Assembly (NCBI GenBank): GCA_044866075.1
Contig: JBIOTQ010000017.1
Span: forward strand, 1 to 32,105
DNA from: JBASRP01 sp044866075
GTDB lineage: Bacteria > Actinomycetota > AC-67
Reading direction: 5' to 3'
Length of the DNA stretch: 32,105 nt
A program made the position numbers and the translations under genes. Positions 8,481 to 14,899 of this stretch are shown piece by piece. Under the pieces are notes generated by a model. That model was not told the origin of the DNA. It searched no databases and saw only the letters and a list, made by a program, of their open reading frames with translations. Within the stretch, counting starts at the first letter, position 1. Each line of letters begins with the position of its first letter.

Positions 8481-9077
8481 TTACAGATCCGGGAGGCTGG
8501 CGAGCATCTCGATCGCGCGCCGGGCTTCCGCGGCTATCCGCGGGTCTTTCCAATCGGAATCGGCGATCCACTGCAGCTCGTGACGAGCGTCGTGGGTGGC
8601 AGCCGCCTTGCAAACCTCGGGAAACCGAGAATGGTCGGCCTCGAGGAAAAGGAAGCGCTGGAGTGCGTACAACGCCTGGAGGATCTCGGGCTCCGAAAGC
8701 TCACGGACGGAACGCCGGACGAAATCCAGGACCGGAACGATTGCGATCCAGGGGCTGGCCCGGCTCATCGCCCACAATAGCCCGACGGCACGAGACCCGT
8801 CGGCCTCTCCGTGATGAACGTCCAGCAGCGAGTTGAGGCGGTCCACGATGAACGCTTCCTCGGCTTCCCGCAGAGGCCGCCGGCGCAGCATCTCCGGCAC
8901 GATCTCCTCGTAGAAATAAGGATCTTCCGCGGGGATCGCGGGACTGAAATTCATCTCGAGCAGCATCGCGAGCTGTAGGACGGCGCGGTCGCGCACGGCG
9001 GGTTCATCGGAATCGATGAGGTCGAGAAGCGACCGCAACTCTTCAGTCAGCTCTTGTGCGTCCGTGTCCAACTCCAT
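8481..9077 (-). CDS. Hypothetical alpha-helical (possibly HEAT-like) protein
   Basis: A 198-residue, acidic, apparently all-helical soluble protein. Segments such as LLDLIDSDEPAVRDRAVLQLAMLLE and PEILQALYALQRFLFLEADHSRFPEVC resemble paired helices of HEAT-type repeats, which often mediate protein binding, but no exact family is recognised. No signal peptide is seen. The ATG at 9077 lies 18 nt after the stop of the upstream secreted protein gene on the same strand, so both are probably in one operon. 135 nt separate its end from the convergent SIMPL gene; I see no gene or strong hairpin in that gap. Confidence 0.7.
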   Translation of the reverse strand: MELDTDAQELTEELRSLLDLIDSDEPAVRDRAVLQLAMLLEMNFSPAIPAEDPYFYEEIVPEMLRRRPLREAEEAFIVDRLNSLLDVHHGEADGSRAVGLLWAMSRASPWIAIVPVLDFVRRSVRELSEPEILQALYALQRFLFLEADHSRFPEVCKAAATHDARHELQWIADSDWKDPRIAAEARRAIEMLASLPDL

Positions 9078-9095
9078 CGTTCGGGGAGCGTCGGG

Positions 9096-9773
9096 TCACT
9101 TGCCGAGGTTACACCCGGCGTTGTTCTCCAAGTCGATGCGGAACGTACGACCGCGTGCGTTGAAGTACTCTTGATGGATCGTTCCGATCGAGCAAATGGG
9201 ATTGGAGATGCCGTTCATCCATTCGCTCATGTGAACGACGGCGCTTCTGAAGCTCTTCTCGGCATCGACCCACGGGAACCACTTCGCAGTTTTTGAGCCG
9301 TAGAAGAGCTCCTCGAGCTTTACTCGAACCTGCTCCTTCCGGATCGGGAACTGGGAGACGATCGGAGACGGCGAATAGGAGTTCTGCGTGCCTTCCTGCA
9401 ATTGCACCCGCATACGGTGAGAGTTCTTGTCCTGTTTCGTCGTGGTGACTTCGACTGTCGCAGCCGTGGCCAGCAAGGCGATCTTGTACAGGCCGGAGTA
9501 CTTGTACAGGTGCTTGTAGATCTTGTTGCTGGTGCCGGGAGGGATGAGGATGGAGGTGCCGTCGCCCCAATAGAGGGGCTGGGCATCGCAGGTGCCGGAG
9601 CACGTCAGCGTGACCACGAGCGAAGCCTCGATCTCCGTCGTCGCGGCTTGAGCCGCGGGATAGGTCGAGCCTTTCGCGGTGCCCGTCCCCGCTCGCGCGC
9701 CCATCACAGTCAGCGACAACGACAGCAGAAGCGCAATTGCAAGGGCCGGCCTCAAGAAACGGTTCCGAGGCAT
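9096..9773 (-). CDS. Secreted protein with PKD-like region
   Basis: A 225-residue protein with a clear export signal: MPRNRFLRP, hydrophobic core ALAIALLLSLSLTVMG and ARAGT as likely cleavage region. A PKD-like pattern follows: LYWGDGTS, then KHLYKYSGLYKIALLA, i.e. the WGDG turn and the H-Y-x-G-Y-x-I strand typical of such beta-sandwich domains. A short disulfide (TCSGTC) sits before it, and two Cys near the end (ICSIG, GCNLGK) may also pair. The ATG at 9771-9773 was preferred over the upstream frame start because gaggaggg precedes it at good distance. The function is not known; a surface or adhesion role would be an inference. Probably cotranscribed with the helical protein downstream. Confidence 0.78.
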   Translation of the reverse strand: MPRNRFLRPALAIALLLSLSLTVMGARAGTGTAKGSTYPAAQAATTEIEASLVVTLTCSGTCDAQPLYWGDGTSILIPPGTSNKIYKHLYKYSGLYKIALLATAATVEVTTTKQDKNSHRMRVQLQEGTQNSYSPSPIVSQFPIRKEQVRVKLEELFYGSKTAKWFPWVDAEKSFRSAVVHMSEWMNGISNPICSIGTIHQEYFNARGRTFRIDLENNAGCNLGK

Positions 9774-9830
9774 GTTTCCCTCCTCGCGCGTGTGAGAGCG
9801 GCCCGACCCTCGACGGCCGCGCGTCAACAC

Positions 9831-10057
9831 TCCGCACCTGCGCTATTAGCTTTACGCGCAGCGCACGAATTCGTTTCGCTTTGGAGGGATGAAGACCGGG
9901 CGCGGTTTTTTGGCCCGACGTTCTGAACGCGGGAGGTGGGCAGCGAACGGCCGCTGAGACGTGGTCAGGACGTCGATGTCGTCACGAATTGCTCGCGCTG
10001 ATCACCGCTTGCCTGACGCCCCGCTCAGCGCAGCGGAAGGTAGCCGAGCGCGACCGG
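9831..10057. other. Intergenic stretch without a recognised gene
   Basis: This 227-nt gap between two minus-strand genes contains a short inverted repeat with a T-run on the plus strand (cggg, ggttttttgg, cccg at about 9897-9917), but no plus-strand gene ends there. No open reading frame with a convincing start was found. It presumably holds the terminator of the aldehyde dehydrogenase gene and the promoter of the secreted-protein operon. Confidence 0.4.
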
Positions 10058-11572
10058 CTATAGACCGGCGATCTGGTACCAGAACTTCTGGTCTTTGCGC
10101 GGCGTCTGGTCCACGTGGATGTACTTGGTCTGCTGGTACTCGCGGATCCCCCACCGGCCGAGCTCGCGTCCGACGCCGGACTGCTTGTAGCCGCCGAACG
10201 GCGCGTACGCGGAGAGCAGGTGGTAGTCGTTGACCCAGACGGTCCCGGTCCGGATGCGCTTCGCGACGCCGATCGCGCGCGGGATGTCGCGCGACCAGAC
10301 GCCGCCGCCCAATCCGTAGATCGAATCGTTGGCGATCTGGATCGCGTCCTCTACGGAGTCGTACTTGATGACCGACAGGACCGGCCCGAAGATTTCTTCC
10401 TGCGCGATCCGCATCGAGTTCTGCACGTCGGCGAAGATCGTGGGCTTGTAGTAGAAGCCGCCCTCGTGCCCGGGGACATCGACCTTCTCGCCGCCGGTCA
10501 CGAGCTTCGCGCCTTCCTGCTGCCCGATCTGCACGTAGCGATCGATCGTGTCGTACTGCGTCCGGTGAACGACGGGCCCGATGTCCGTCTCGAATTCCAT
10601 CGCCGGGCCGACCTTCAAGCTCTCCGCGGCCTCGACCATCCGCGCGATCACCTCGTCGTACAACGATGCCGGAACGAGGCAGCGCGTGCCCGAGTGACAG
10701 ATCTGGCCCGAGTGCAGGAACGTCGCGAACAGCGAACCCGGGATCGCCGCGTCGAGGTCGGCGTCGTCCAGCAGGATGTTCGCCGACTTTCCGCCGAGTT
10801 CGAGCGTCACCTTCTTCACCGTCGGGGCGGCGAGCTGCATGATGCGGCGGCCGACCTCGGTCGAACCGGTGAACGCGACCTTGTCGATCAACGGGTTGGA
10901 CGCGAGCTCCTCGCCCGCGGCCCCGCCGGCGCCGGGAACGACGTTGAAGACGCCGGGCGGGAAGAGGTCCGACTCCTGCACGATCTTGCCGAACTCCGCC
11001 GTCGACAGCGGCGTGTAGGTCGCCGGCTTCACGACCATCGTGTTGCCGGCCGCGAGGGCGGGCGCCGCCTTCCACATCATCAAGATGAACGGGAAGTTCC
11101 ACGGCGTGATGGCCGCGCAGACGCCGTACGGTTCGCGTCGCACGATCCCCCACGACAGCGCGGGCATCTCGTTGGCTTCGACCGGCTCTGTGTCGCCGAT
11201 CTTGTTCGCGAGGTCGGCGATCGCGCGCCAGTGCTCGACGCCGAGGGCGATCGAGAAGAGGTTCGCCATGCGGATCGTGTGGCCGGCGTCCTTCGCCTCG
11301 ATCTCGCAGAGCTCCGGCAGCTTCTGCTGCAGGATCTCCCACAGCTTCTGCATGCGTTGCGTCCGCTCCGCTTGCGGCATGTCGGCCCACACGCCGGAGT
11401 CGAACGCTTTGCGCGCGGCTTCGATCGCCTTGCGCATGTCTTCGGCGCCGCCCTTGGCGACGCGGCCGACGACCTCGCCGTTGGAGGGGTCGGTCGTCTC
11501 GAACGTCTCGCCGCTCGTCGCGTCGACGAACTGGCCGTCGATCAGAAGCTTGTACTCGCGGACGTCACTCAT
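10058..11572 (-). CDS. NAD(P)-dependent aldehyde dehydrogenase
   Basis: A 504-residue member of the ALDH superfamily, oxidising an aldehyde to the acid with NAD(P). Hallmarks in order: AAITPWNFPF, VVKPATYTPLS, FTGSTEVGRRI at the cofactor site, LELGGKSANI with the general base Glu258, GQICHSGTR with the nucleophile Cys292, EEIFGPVLSV, and near the end FGGYKQSGVGRELG. The ATG at 11570-11572 has a strong aggaggag upstream. The substrate cannot be read from sequence; the family includes betaine-aldehyde, phenylacetaldehyde and general long-chain enzymes. It follows a small Cys-containing gene on the same strand by 58 nt. A DUF779 gene, a frequent ALDH partner elsewhere, lies about 4.4 kb away. 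Confidence 0.95.
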   Translation of the reverse strand: MSDVREYKLLIDGQFVDATSGETFETTDPSNGEVVGRVAKGGAEDMRKAIEAARKAFDSGVWADMPQAERTQRMQKLWEILQQKLPELCEIEAKDAGHTIRMANLFSIALGVEHWRAIADLANKIGDTEPVEANEMPALSWGIVRREPYGVCAAITPWNFPFILMMWKAAPALAAGNTMVVKPATYTPLSTAEFGKIVQESDLFPPGVFNVVPGAGGAAGEELASNPLIDKVAFTGSTEVGRRIMQLAAPTVKKVTLELGGKSANILLDDADLDAAIPGSLFATFLHSGQICHSGTRCLVPASLYDEVIARMVEAAESLKVGPAMEFETDIGPVVHRTQYDTIDRYVQIGQQEGAKLVTGGEKVDVPGHEGGFYYKPTIFADVQNSMRIAQEEIFGPVLSVIKYDSVEDAIQIANDSIYGLGGGVWSRDIPRAIGVAKRIRTGTVWVNDYHLLSAYAPFGGYKQSGVGRELGRWGIREYQQTKYIHVDQTPRKDQKFWYQIAGL

Positions 11573-11597
11573 GATCGTGCCCCTCCTCCTGACCCGT

Positions 11598-11616
11598 GGA
11601 GTCCGAACCGGACTCC
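11598..11616 (-). promoter_or_regulatory. Perfect 8-bp hairpin between the small Cys protein gene and ALDH
   Basis: Arms ggagtccg (11598-11605) and cggactcc (11609-11616) pair perfectly around a 3-nt loop. It lies about 25 nt before the ALDH start on the minus strand, next to the Shine-Dalgarno. No T-run follows, so an RNA-processing or translation-modulating role is as likely as termination. Confidence 0.4.
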
Positions 11617-11630
11617 GGCGTGGAGCGCTT

Positions 11631-11792
11631 TCAACAGCCGGGTTCGTCGATATGGTCGCAGCAATCGCGGAAACGACGGACCTTGCGCCACTCGTTCTTC
11701 GCCGTGAGCCGCAGCTTCTCGGAGAACGGCCCGTCCCACTGACGCCAGTTCATGAATGCGTGCCGGAGGCTGGGACGATAGCGGTCGCTCAC
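11631..11792 (-). CDS. Small protein ending in a CC-x4-EPGC-type cysteine motif
   Basis: A 53-residue basic protein ending RDCCDHIDEPGC, preceded by a helical, Trp- and Arg-rich part (NWRQWDGPFSEKLRLTAKNEWRKVRRF). The three clustered Cys and a His could bind a metal ion. The start is GTG at 11790-11792: TACGAT on the minus strand ends exactly six bases upstream, the ideal spacing for a leaderless mRNA, and there is no Shine-Dalgarno. A longer GTG at 11840 and an internal ATG at 11753 are alternatives. It lies 58 nt upstream of the aldehyde dehydrogenase gene on the same strand. The C-terminal motif looks like that of other short actinobacterial proteins, from memory and not checked. Function unknown. 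Confidence 0.55.
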   Translation of the reverse strand: MSDRYRPSLRHAFMNWRQWDGPFSEKLRLTAKNEWRKVRRFRDCCDHIDEPGC

Positions 11793-11798
11793 GGACGA

Positions 11799-11804
11799 AT
11801 CGTA
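11799..11804 (-). promoter_or_regulatory. Candidate -10 box (TACGAT) of the small Cys protein gene
   Basis: On the minus strand TACGAT is followed by six bases and then GTG (11792), so the expected transcript start falls on the start codon. The same hexamer precedes the DUF779 gene. Confidence 0.4.
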
Positions 11805-11857
11805 AACCCCGGCCTTCCGGAGAGTAAACCGAGGACCCACGGCGGGGCGGAATGAGA

Positions 11858-11919
11858 AGAGGCGCTCGCGTCAAGTGCTTGGAGGCAGTGGCGAACTCCT
11901 CAAGCGCGCGAGCGCCTCT
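11858..11919. repeat. Large imperfect palindrome (62 nt) in divergent intergenic region
   Basis: A 13-bp perfect inverted repeat (agaggcgctcgcg at 11858-11870 with its complement at 11907-11919) encloses a second stem, gcttggagg (11877-11885) with cctcaagc (11898-11905), one base bulged. The whole can fold into one long two-part hairpin on either strand. It lies upstream of the small Cys protein gene and 113 nt before the first cupredoxin gene. It might be a leader structure, a protein-binding palindrome or a bidirectional terminator. No T-run is present. Confidence 0.55.
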
Positions 11920-11996
11920 CGAGACAGACCCTAGTCCCGCGGAAACACGAGGTCAATAGTTGCCCGTTCGGGCGATGCGCGGTTTTGCGCCGGCTC

Positions 11997-12002
11997 TATC
12001 AT
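11997..12002 (+). promoter_or_regulatory. Candidate -10 box (TATCAT) of the first cupredoxin gene
   Basis: TATCAT lies about 30 nt before the ATG at 12033, leaving room for a short leader with the Shine-Dalgarno-like gggga at 12022-12026. The same hexamer stands before the second cupredoxin gene. No clear -35 was seen. Confidence 0.3.
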
Positions 12003-12032
12003 GGTCCGGCGCATGCGGATCGGGGATGTTGC

Positions 12033-12665
12033 ATGAGGCTCGTTCGTCTCGTCGCCGCCACGGCGTGTGTGTTCGCCCTGCTGCCGCCCGCCTCATCATC
12101 CGCGGCGACGCGGCATGTCGATATCCCCGGACGTTACTTCACGCCACAACGCGTGACTATCACTCCCGGCAGCACCGTGCGGTGGACGAACTCCTCGAAC
12201 CAGCGCCACTCGATCACGTCGTTCTCGACTTCGGACGATCAGTTCACGTCGAGCAACAATTGTCCGGGCAGCTTCCTCGGCTTCAACGATTGTGTCCGGT
12301 CTGGTGGGTCATACGAGCACACGTTCCCCAGCAGCGGCACGTTCGACTACTACTGCAAGATCCACGGCACCGACTCTCGGTATCCCAACTGCGGAATGTG
12401 CGGCCGAGTGGTGGTCCGGAAGAAGAGCAGCGTGGTCTCTCCCACCACGCCGGGCACAGTCTCGCCGTCGGCGGCGGCCTCGGCGACCTCGCCGACCCCC
12501 TCGATCTCGGGCAGCGCGCTGACATCACCGTCCGCCACAACGCCGATCGCTTCCGGCCCGTCGAAGGACGATGACTCAAGGACCCTCCTCACGATCGTGG
12601 CGCTCGCGGTGGCCCTGCTCGGCGGGACGGGGGTCGTCGTGTATCGCACGATGATCCGCCGCTGA
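12033..12665 (+). CDS. Membrane-anchored cupredoxin (plastocyanin-like)
   Basis: A 210-residue exported protein: signal peptide (MRLVRLVAATACVFALLPPASSSAA), one cupredoxin domain at about 27-130, a Ser/Thr/Pro-rich linker (132-183) and a C-terminal membrane helix ending in MIRR. Type 1 copper ligands appear as His59 (NQRHS), Cys108 and His111 (YYCKIHG) and probably Met122. There is an insert between His111 and Met122 containing Cys120, and Cys124 follows directly after, so the copper site may differ from plastocyanin. Two further Cys (77, 87) may form a disulfide. The likely role is electron transfer or copper handling at the outer face of the membrane. A second, smaller cupredoxin gene follows 48 nt downstream. 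Confidence 0.85.
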   Translation: MRLVRLVAATACVFALLPPASSSAATRHVDIPGRYFTPQRVTITPGSTVRWTNSSNQRHSITSFSTSDDQFTSSNNCPGSFLGFNDCVRSGGSYEHTFPSSGTFDYYCKIHGTDSRYPNCGMCGRVVVRKKSSVVSPTTPGTVSPSAAASATSPTPSISGSALTSPSATTPIASGPSKDDDSRTLLTIVALAVALLGGTGVVVYRTMIRR

Positions 12666-12696
12666 GACCTGAATCGCTCCCGCGGCAGCGCCGTCC

Positions 12697-12702
12697 TATC
12701 AT
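12697..12702 (+). promoter_or_regulatory. Candidate -10 box (TATCAT) of the second cupredoxin gene
   Basis: TATCAT ends eleven bases before the GTG at 12714 and there is no Shine-Dalgarno, so the mRNA may have a leader of only a few bases. Confidence 0.35.
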
Positions 12703-12713
12703 TGCGCCTCGAC

Positions 12714-13064
12714 GTGAAACGCCGTCGCTACGTGGTCGCGTCCGTGGTCGCTCTCGCGGGCTTCGCCGCGCTGTTCGCGGTTCTCCCGTCGCAAGGCGCC
12801 GGAACCAAGGTTCGCATCGTCGGGTTCCGGTACCGGCCGGACACGATAAAGATCGGCGCCGGCGGCGCCATCACCGTCCATAACGACAGCAAGATCGTTC
12901 ACACGGCAACCTGTTTCGGGTGCCGGGTCGACTCGAATGACATCCAGCCCGGCACCATCCACACCGTTACGTTCCCGGACCCCGGGACCTACCAGCTGTA
13001 CTGCCGGTACCACGGCCAGTCCCGAGGGATGGTCGCCCGGCTCGTTGTCACACCCTCCGGTTAA
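12714..13064 (+). CDS. Small exported cupredoxin
   Basis: A 116-residue protein with an uncleaved or cleaved N-terminal membrane segment (YVVASVVALAGFAALFAVL) and a single cupredoxin domain. The full ligand set of a type 1 copper site is visible: His63 (KIVHT), then Cys97, His100 and Met106 in YCRYHGQSRGM. Cys67 and Cys70 (CFGC) form an extra pair near the first ligand. GTG at 12714 gives a normal signal sequence; a TTG at 12702 is an in-frame alternative. It is probably extracytoplasmic and may exchange electrons with a membrane oxidase or with the anchored cupredoxin encoded just upstream, but no such partner is in the window. 199 nt separate it from rpsF. Confidence 0.82.
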   Translation: MKRRRYVVASVVALAGFAALFAVLPSQGAGTKVRIVGFRYRPDTIKIGAGGAITVHNDSKIVHTATCFGCRVDSNDIQPGTIHTVTFPDPGTYQLYCRYHGQSRGMVARLVVTPSG

Positions 13065-13148
13065 GGTCGGCCGAAGGGGCGGATCCCCTCGGCGACCGTA
13101 TGCCGGACACTCCGGTCTGCGGCCTGAGGGAGCCCCGTGCGGGTGTGG

Positions 13149-13154
13149 TAACGT
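13149..13154 (+). promoter_or_regulatory. Candidate -10 box (TAACGT) of the rpsF operon
   Basis: TAACGT in the cupredoxin-rpsF gap would start transcription at about 13161, giving a leader of about 100 nt that begins with the hairpin at 13163-13193. The same hexamer is found directly before dnaB. No clear -35 is visible. Confidence 0.3.
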
Positions 13155-13162
13155 GAGCGCCG

Positions 13163-13193
13163 CGGTCGGCCCCGGACCGGCAGGCCGCGACCG
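13163..13193 (+). promoter_or_regulatory. Hairpin in the rpsF leader, possible S6:S18 autoregulation site
   Basis: cggtcg (13163-13168) pairs with cgaccg (13188-13193); an inner gcc/ggc stem (13169-13171 with 13183-13185) is offset by two bulged bases and closes an 11-nt loop with CCGGACCGG. rpsF leaders in many bacteria carry an RNA motif with a bulged or looped CCG bound by the S6:S18 complex. The position and the CCG fit, but I could not check the full consensus. Confidence 0.3.
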
Positions 13194-13263
13194 AAACGCT
13201 CACCCCTGCTCCGTCGTCGCGCTCCGGCGCGCCGCGGGGCCGCAGAGACCAGAGGAGGTGAGG

Positions 13264-13563
13264 ATGGCGGACCGGCGCCAGTACGAAGTCATGCTCATCG
13301 TCGACCCTCGCTTGGAGGATTCCTCCATCCAGCAGGCCGTCGACCGCTACCTCGGCGTCGTGCGCGATCAAGGCGGCGAGGTCGGCAAGGTCGATCACTG
13401 GGGTCGGCGGAAATTCGCCTTCGAGATGAGGCACCTGCACGAGGGCTATTACGTGGTCGCCGAGATGAACGCCGAACCCAAGGCGATGGACGAGCTCGAC
13501 CGCGTCCTGCGTCTGGCCGACGAGCTCGTGCGGCACAAGATCGTTCGCCCCGGCAAGGACTAA
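13264..13563 (+). CDS. rpsF: 30S ribosomal protein S6
   Basis: A 99-residue protein of the small-subunit platform, partner of S18. The sequence MADRRQYEVMLIVDPRLED, the central GGEVGKVDHWGRRKFAFEMRHLHEGYYVV and the end LADELVRHKIVR are classic S6. ATG at 13264 follows gaggaggtgagg, an excellent ribosome site; the frame is open further upstream but has no coding character. It is first in the run rpsF-ssb-rpsR-rplI. A hairpin in its leader may be the S6:S18 autoregulatory site. Confidence 0.98.
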   Translation: MADRRQYEVMLIVDPRLEDSSIQQAVDRYLGVVRDQGGEVGKVDHWGRRKFAFEMRHLHEGYYVVAEMNAEPKAMDELDRVLRLADELVRHKIVRPGKD

Positions 13564-13598
13564 CCCAAACCCAGTCCTTCCCCCGGGAGGTGGCAGCG

Positions 13599-14054
13599 AT
13601 GGCAACGGACAACACGGTCGTCGTGGTCGGAAACCTGACGGACGACCCCGAGCTCCGGTTCACGCCCCAGGGCGTGGCCGTGGCGAACTTCCGGCTCGCG
13701 GTGAGCCGGCGCGTCAAGGACGAAAGCGGTCAGTGGAAGGACGGCGAGACGTCGTTCTTCCGCATCAGCTGCTGGCGTCAGCTGGCCGAGAACGTGGCCG
13801 AGTCGCTCACGCGCGGCTCGCGCACCATGGTCGCAGGCCGTCTGCGTATGCGGCAGTGGGAGACGCAAGAAGGAGAGAAGCGCTCGGTCGTCGAGATCGA
13901 AGCCGACGAGGTCGGCCCGTCGCTGAAGTGGGCGACCGCGAAGGTCGAGAAGACCTCGCGCGGTGGCGGTGGTGGCGGTGGCGGCGGCGGCGCGAGCGAC
14001 GAGTGGGGAACCGACGCCGCGGCCGTTCCGGCCGAGGAAGAGGTGCCTTTCTAG
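13599..14054 (+). CDS. ssb: Single-stranded DNA-binding protein
   Basis: A 151-residue SSB that binds single-stranded DNA as a tetramer in replication and repair. The OB-fold domain occupies about 1-110 (NTVVVVGNLTDDPELRFTPQGVAVANFRLAVSRR, SFFRISCWRQLAENV, GSRTMVAGRLRMRQW). A run of ten Gly makes the linker, and the acidic tail ends EEEVPF, the protein-interaction tip. ATG at 13599 follows gggaggtgg at good distance; a GTG at 13590 is in frame but lies in that site. It lies 35 nt after rpsF and 68 nt before rpsR, the standard order. Confidence 0.98.
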   Translation: MATDNTVVVVGNLTDDPELRFTPQGVAVANFRLAVSRRVKDESGQWKDGETSFFRISCWRQLAENVAESLTRGSRTMVAGRLRMRQWETQEGEKRSVVEIEADEVGPSLKWATAKVEKTSRGGGGGGGGGGASDEWGTDAAAVPAEEEVPF

Positions 14055-14122
14055 AGATCGGGTCCGCAGGGTGGGTGGGAAGCAGTTAAGCGCCACCACG
14101 CTCGGGCCCAAACAGGAGGAAC

Positions 14123-14401
14123 ATGCCACGCGATAGGGATAGGGACCGAGACCGTCGCGGCCGCGACAAGGAAAAGGGCGGCTGGGGACGGAAGCAGCGC
14201 ACCAAGGTCTGTCAGTTCTGCAAAGAGCAGTCGACCTGGGTTGACTACAAAGACACGCAGCTTCTCCGGAAGTTCATATCGGACCGGGGCAAGATCCGGG
14301 CGCGTCGCGTTACGGGCACGTGCGCTCAGCACCAGCAGCACGTGGCGACGGCGATCAAGAACGCCCGCGAGATGGCCCTCCTGCCCTACGCGGCCCGATG
14401 A
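14123..14401 (+). CDS. rpsR: 30S ribosomal protein S18, zinc-binding (C+) form
   Basis: A 92-residue protein. After an unusual N-terminus of alternating Asp and Arg (PRDRDRDRDRRGRDK), the core VCQFCKEQSTWVDYKDTQLLRKFISDRGKIRARRVTG is typical. Cys30, Cys33, Cys67 and His70 form the four-residue zinc site of the C+ type; many actinobacteria keep a second, zinc-free copy elsewhere for zinc starvation, not visible here. The ATG at 14123 follows aggagg. The stop overlaps the rplI start as ATGA. Confidence 0.97.
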   Translation: MPRDRDRDRDRRGRDKEKGGWGRKQRTKVCQFCKEQSTWVDYKDTQLLRKFISDRGKIRARRVTGTCAQHQQHVATAIKNAREMALLPYAAR

Positions 14402-14844
14402 AGGTCCTGCTGACGCAAGAGGTGCGGACGCTCGGGAGTCCGGGCGATGTCGTCGACGTCGCCGACGGCTACGCGCGGAACTTCCTCATTCCGCGCGGAC
14501 TCGCGCAGCGCGCGACGAAGGGCGCGCTGAAGCAGGTCGACACGATCCGCCGCACCCGCGAAGTCAAGGAGATGGCCGACCGCGAGAAGGCCGAAGAGCT
14601 CGCGGGGACGCTCGGCGCGCTGCCGATCCGCGTCACCGCGAAAGCGGGAGAGGGCGGCCGGCTGTTCGGTCAGGTCACGCTGCAATCCCTCGCGGAAGCG
14701 ATCGCGAAAGCCGGCGGACCGAAGATCGACAAACGGCGCCTGCATATCGACGGTCCGATCAAGAGTCTCGGCGTTCACCAAGCGACGCTCCGTCTTCACC
14801 CGGAAGTTGAGGCGAACCTCACGATCGAAGTCGTGCGCGCGTAA
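14398..14844 (+). CDS. rplI: 50S ribosomal protein L9
   Basis: A 148-residue protein with the N-terminal RNA-binding domain MKVLLTQEVRTLGSPGDVVDVADGYARNFLIPRGLA, the long connecting helix (about 41-75), and the C-terminal domain with GRLFGQVT and KRRLHIDGPIKSLGVH. ATG at 14398 overlaps the rpsR stop by four bases, so translation is coupled. The frame is open upstream only as a shadow of rpsR. A weak hairpin follows the stop, and then the dnaB promoter region. Confidence 0.98.
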   Translation: MKVLLTQEVRTLGSPGDVVDVADGYARNFLIPRGLAQRATKGALKQVDTIRRTREVKEMADREKAEELAGTLGALPIRVTAKAGEGGRLFGQVTLQSLAEAIAKAGGPKIDKRRLHIDGPIKSLGVHQATLRLHPEVEANLTIEVVRA

Positions 14845-14864
14845 CGAGAGAGTCAATTCTCGTT
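14843..14864 (+). terminator. Weak hairpin after rplI
   Basis: aacgag (14843-14848) pairs with ctcgtt (14859-14864) around a 10-nt loop, starting inside the stop codon of rplI, and is followed by a short pyrimidine run (cttgaatctctc). An alternative pairing, gagagtcaa (14848-14856) with ttgaatctctc (14866-14876), uses the same bases and would be mutually exclusive. Termination is plausible but weak. Confidence 0.3.
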
Positions 14865-14865
14865 C

Positions 14866-14893
14866 TTGAATCTCTCGCGCCGCTTTCTATAAT
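14866..14893 (+). promoter_or_regulatory. Strong sigma70-type promoter upstream of dnaB
   Basis: TTGAAT (14866-14871) and a perfect TATAAT (14888-14893) are separated by 16 bp. It is the best consensus -10 noticed in this window. The expected start at about 14900 leaves a leader of some 184 nt before dnaB. Confidence 0.6.
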
Positions 14894-14899
14894 CGCGAC

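Noticed and set aside
9897..9917. Inverted repeat with a T-run, terminator-like on the plus strand
   Set aside because: The stem is only 4-5 bp and no plus-strand gene ends there.
10115..11707. 530-residue plus-strand ORF opposite the aldehyde dehydrogenase
   Set aside because: Antisense shadow with Arg/Val/Leu/Asp-rich composition; ALDH has all catalytic motifs on the other strand.
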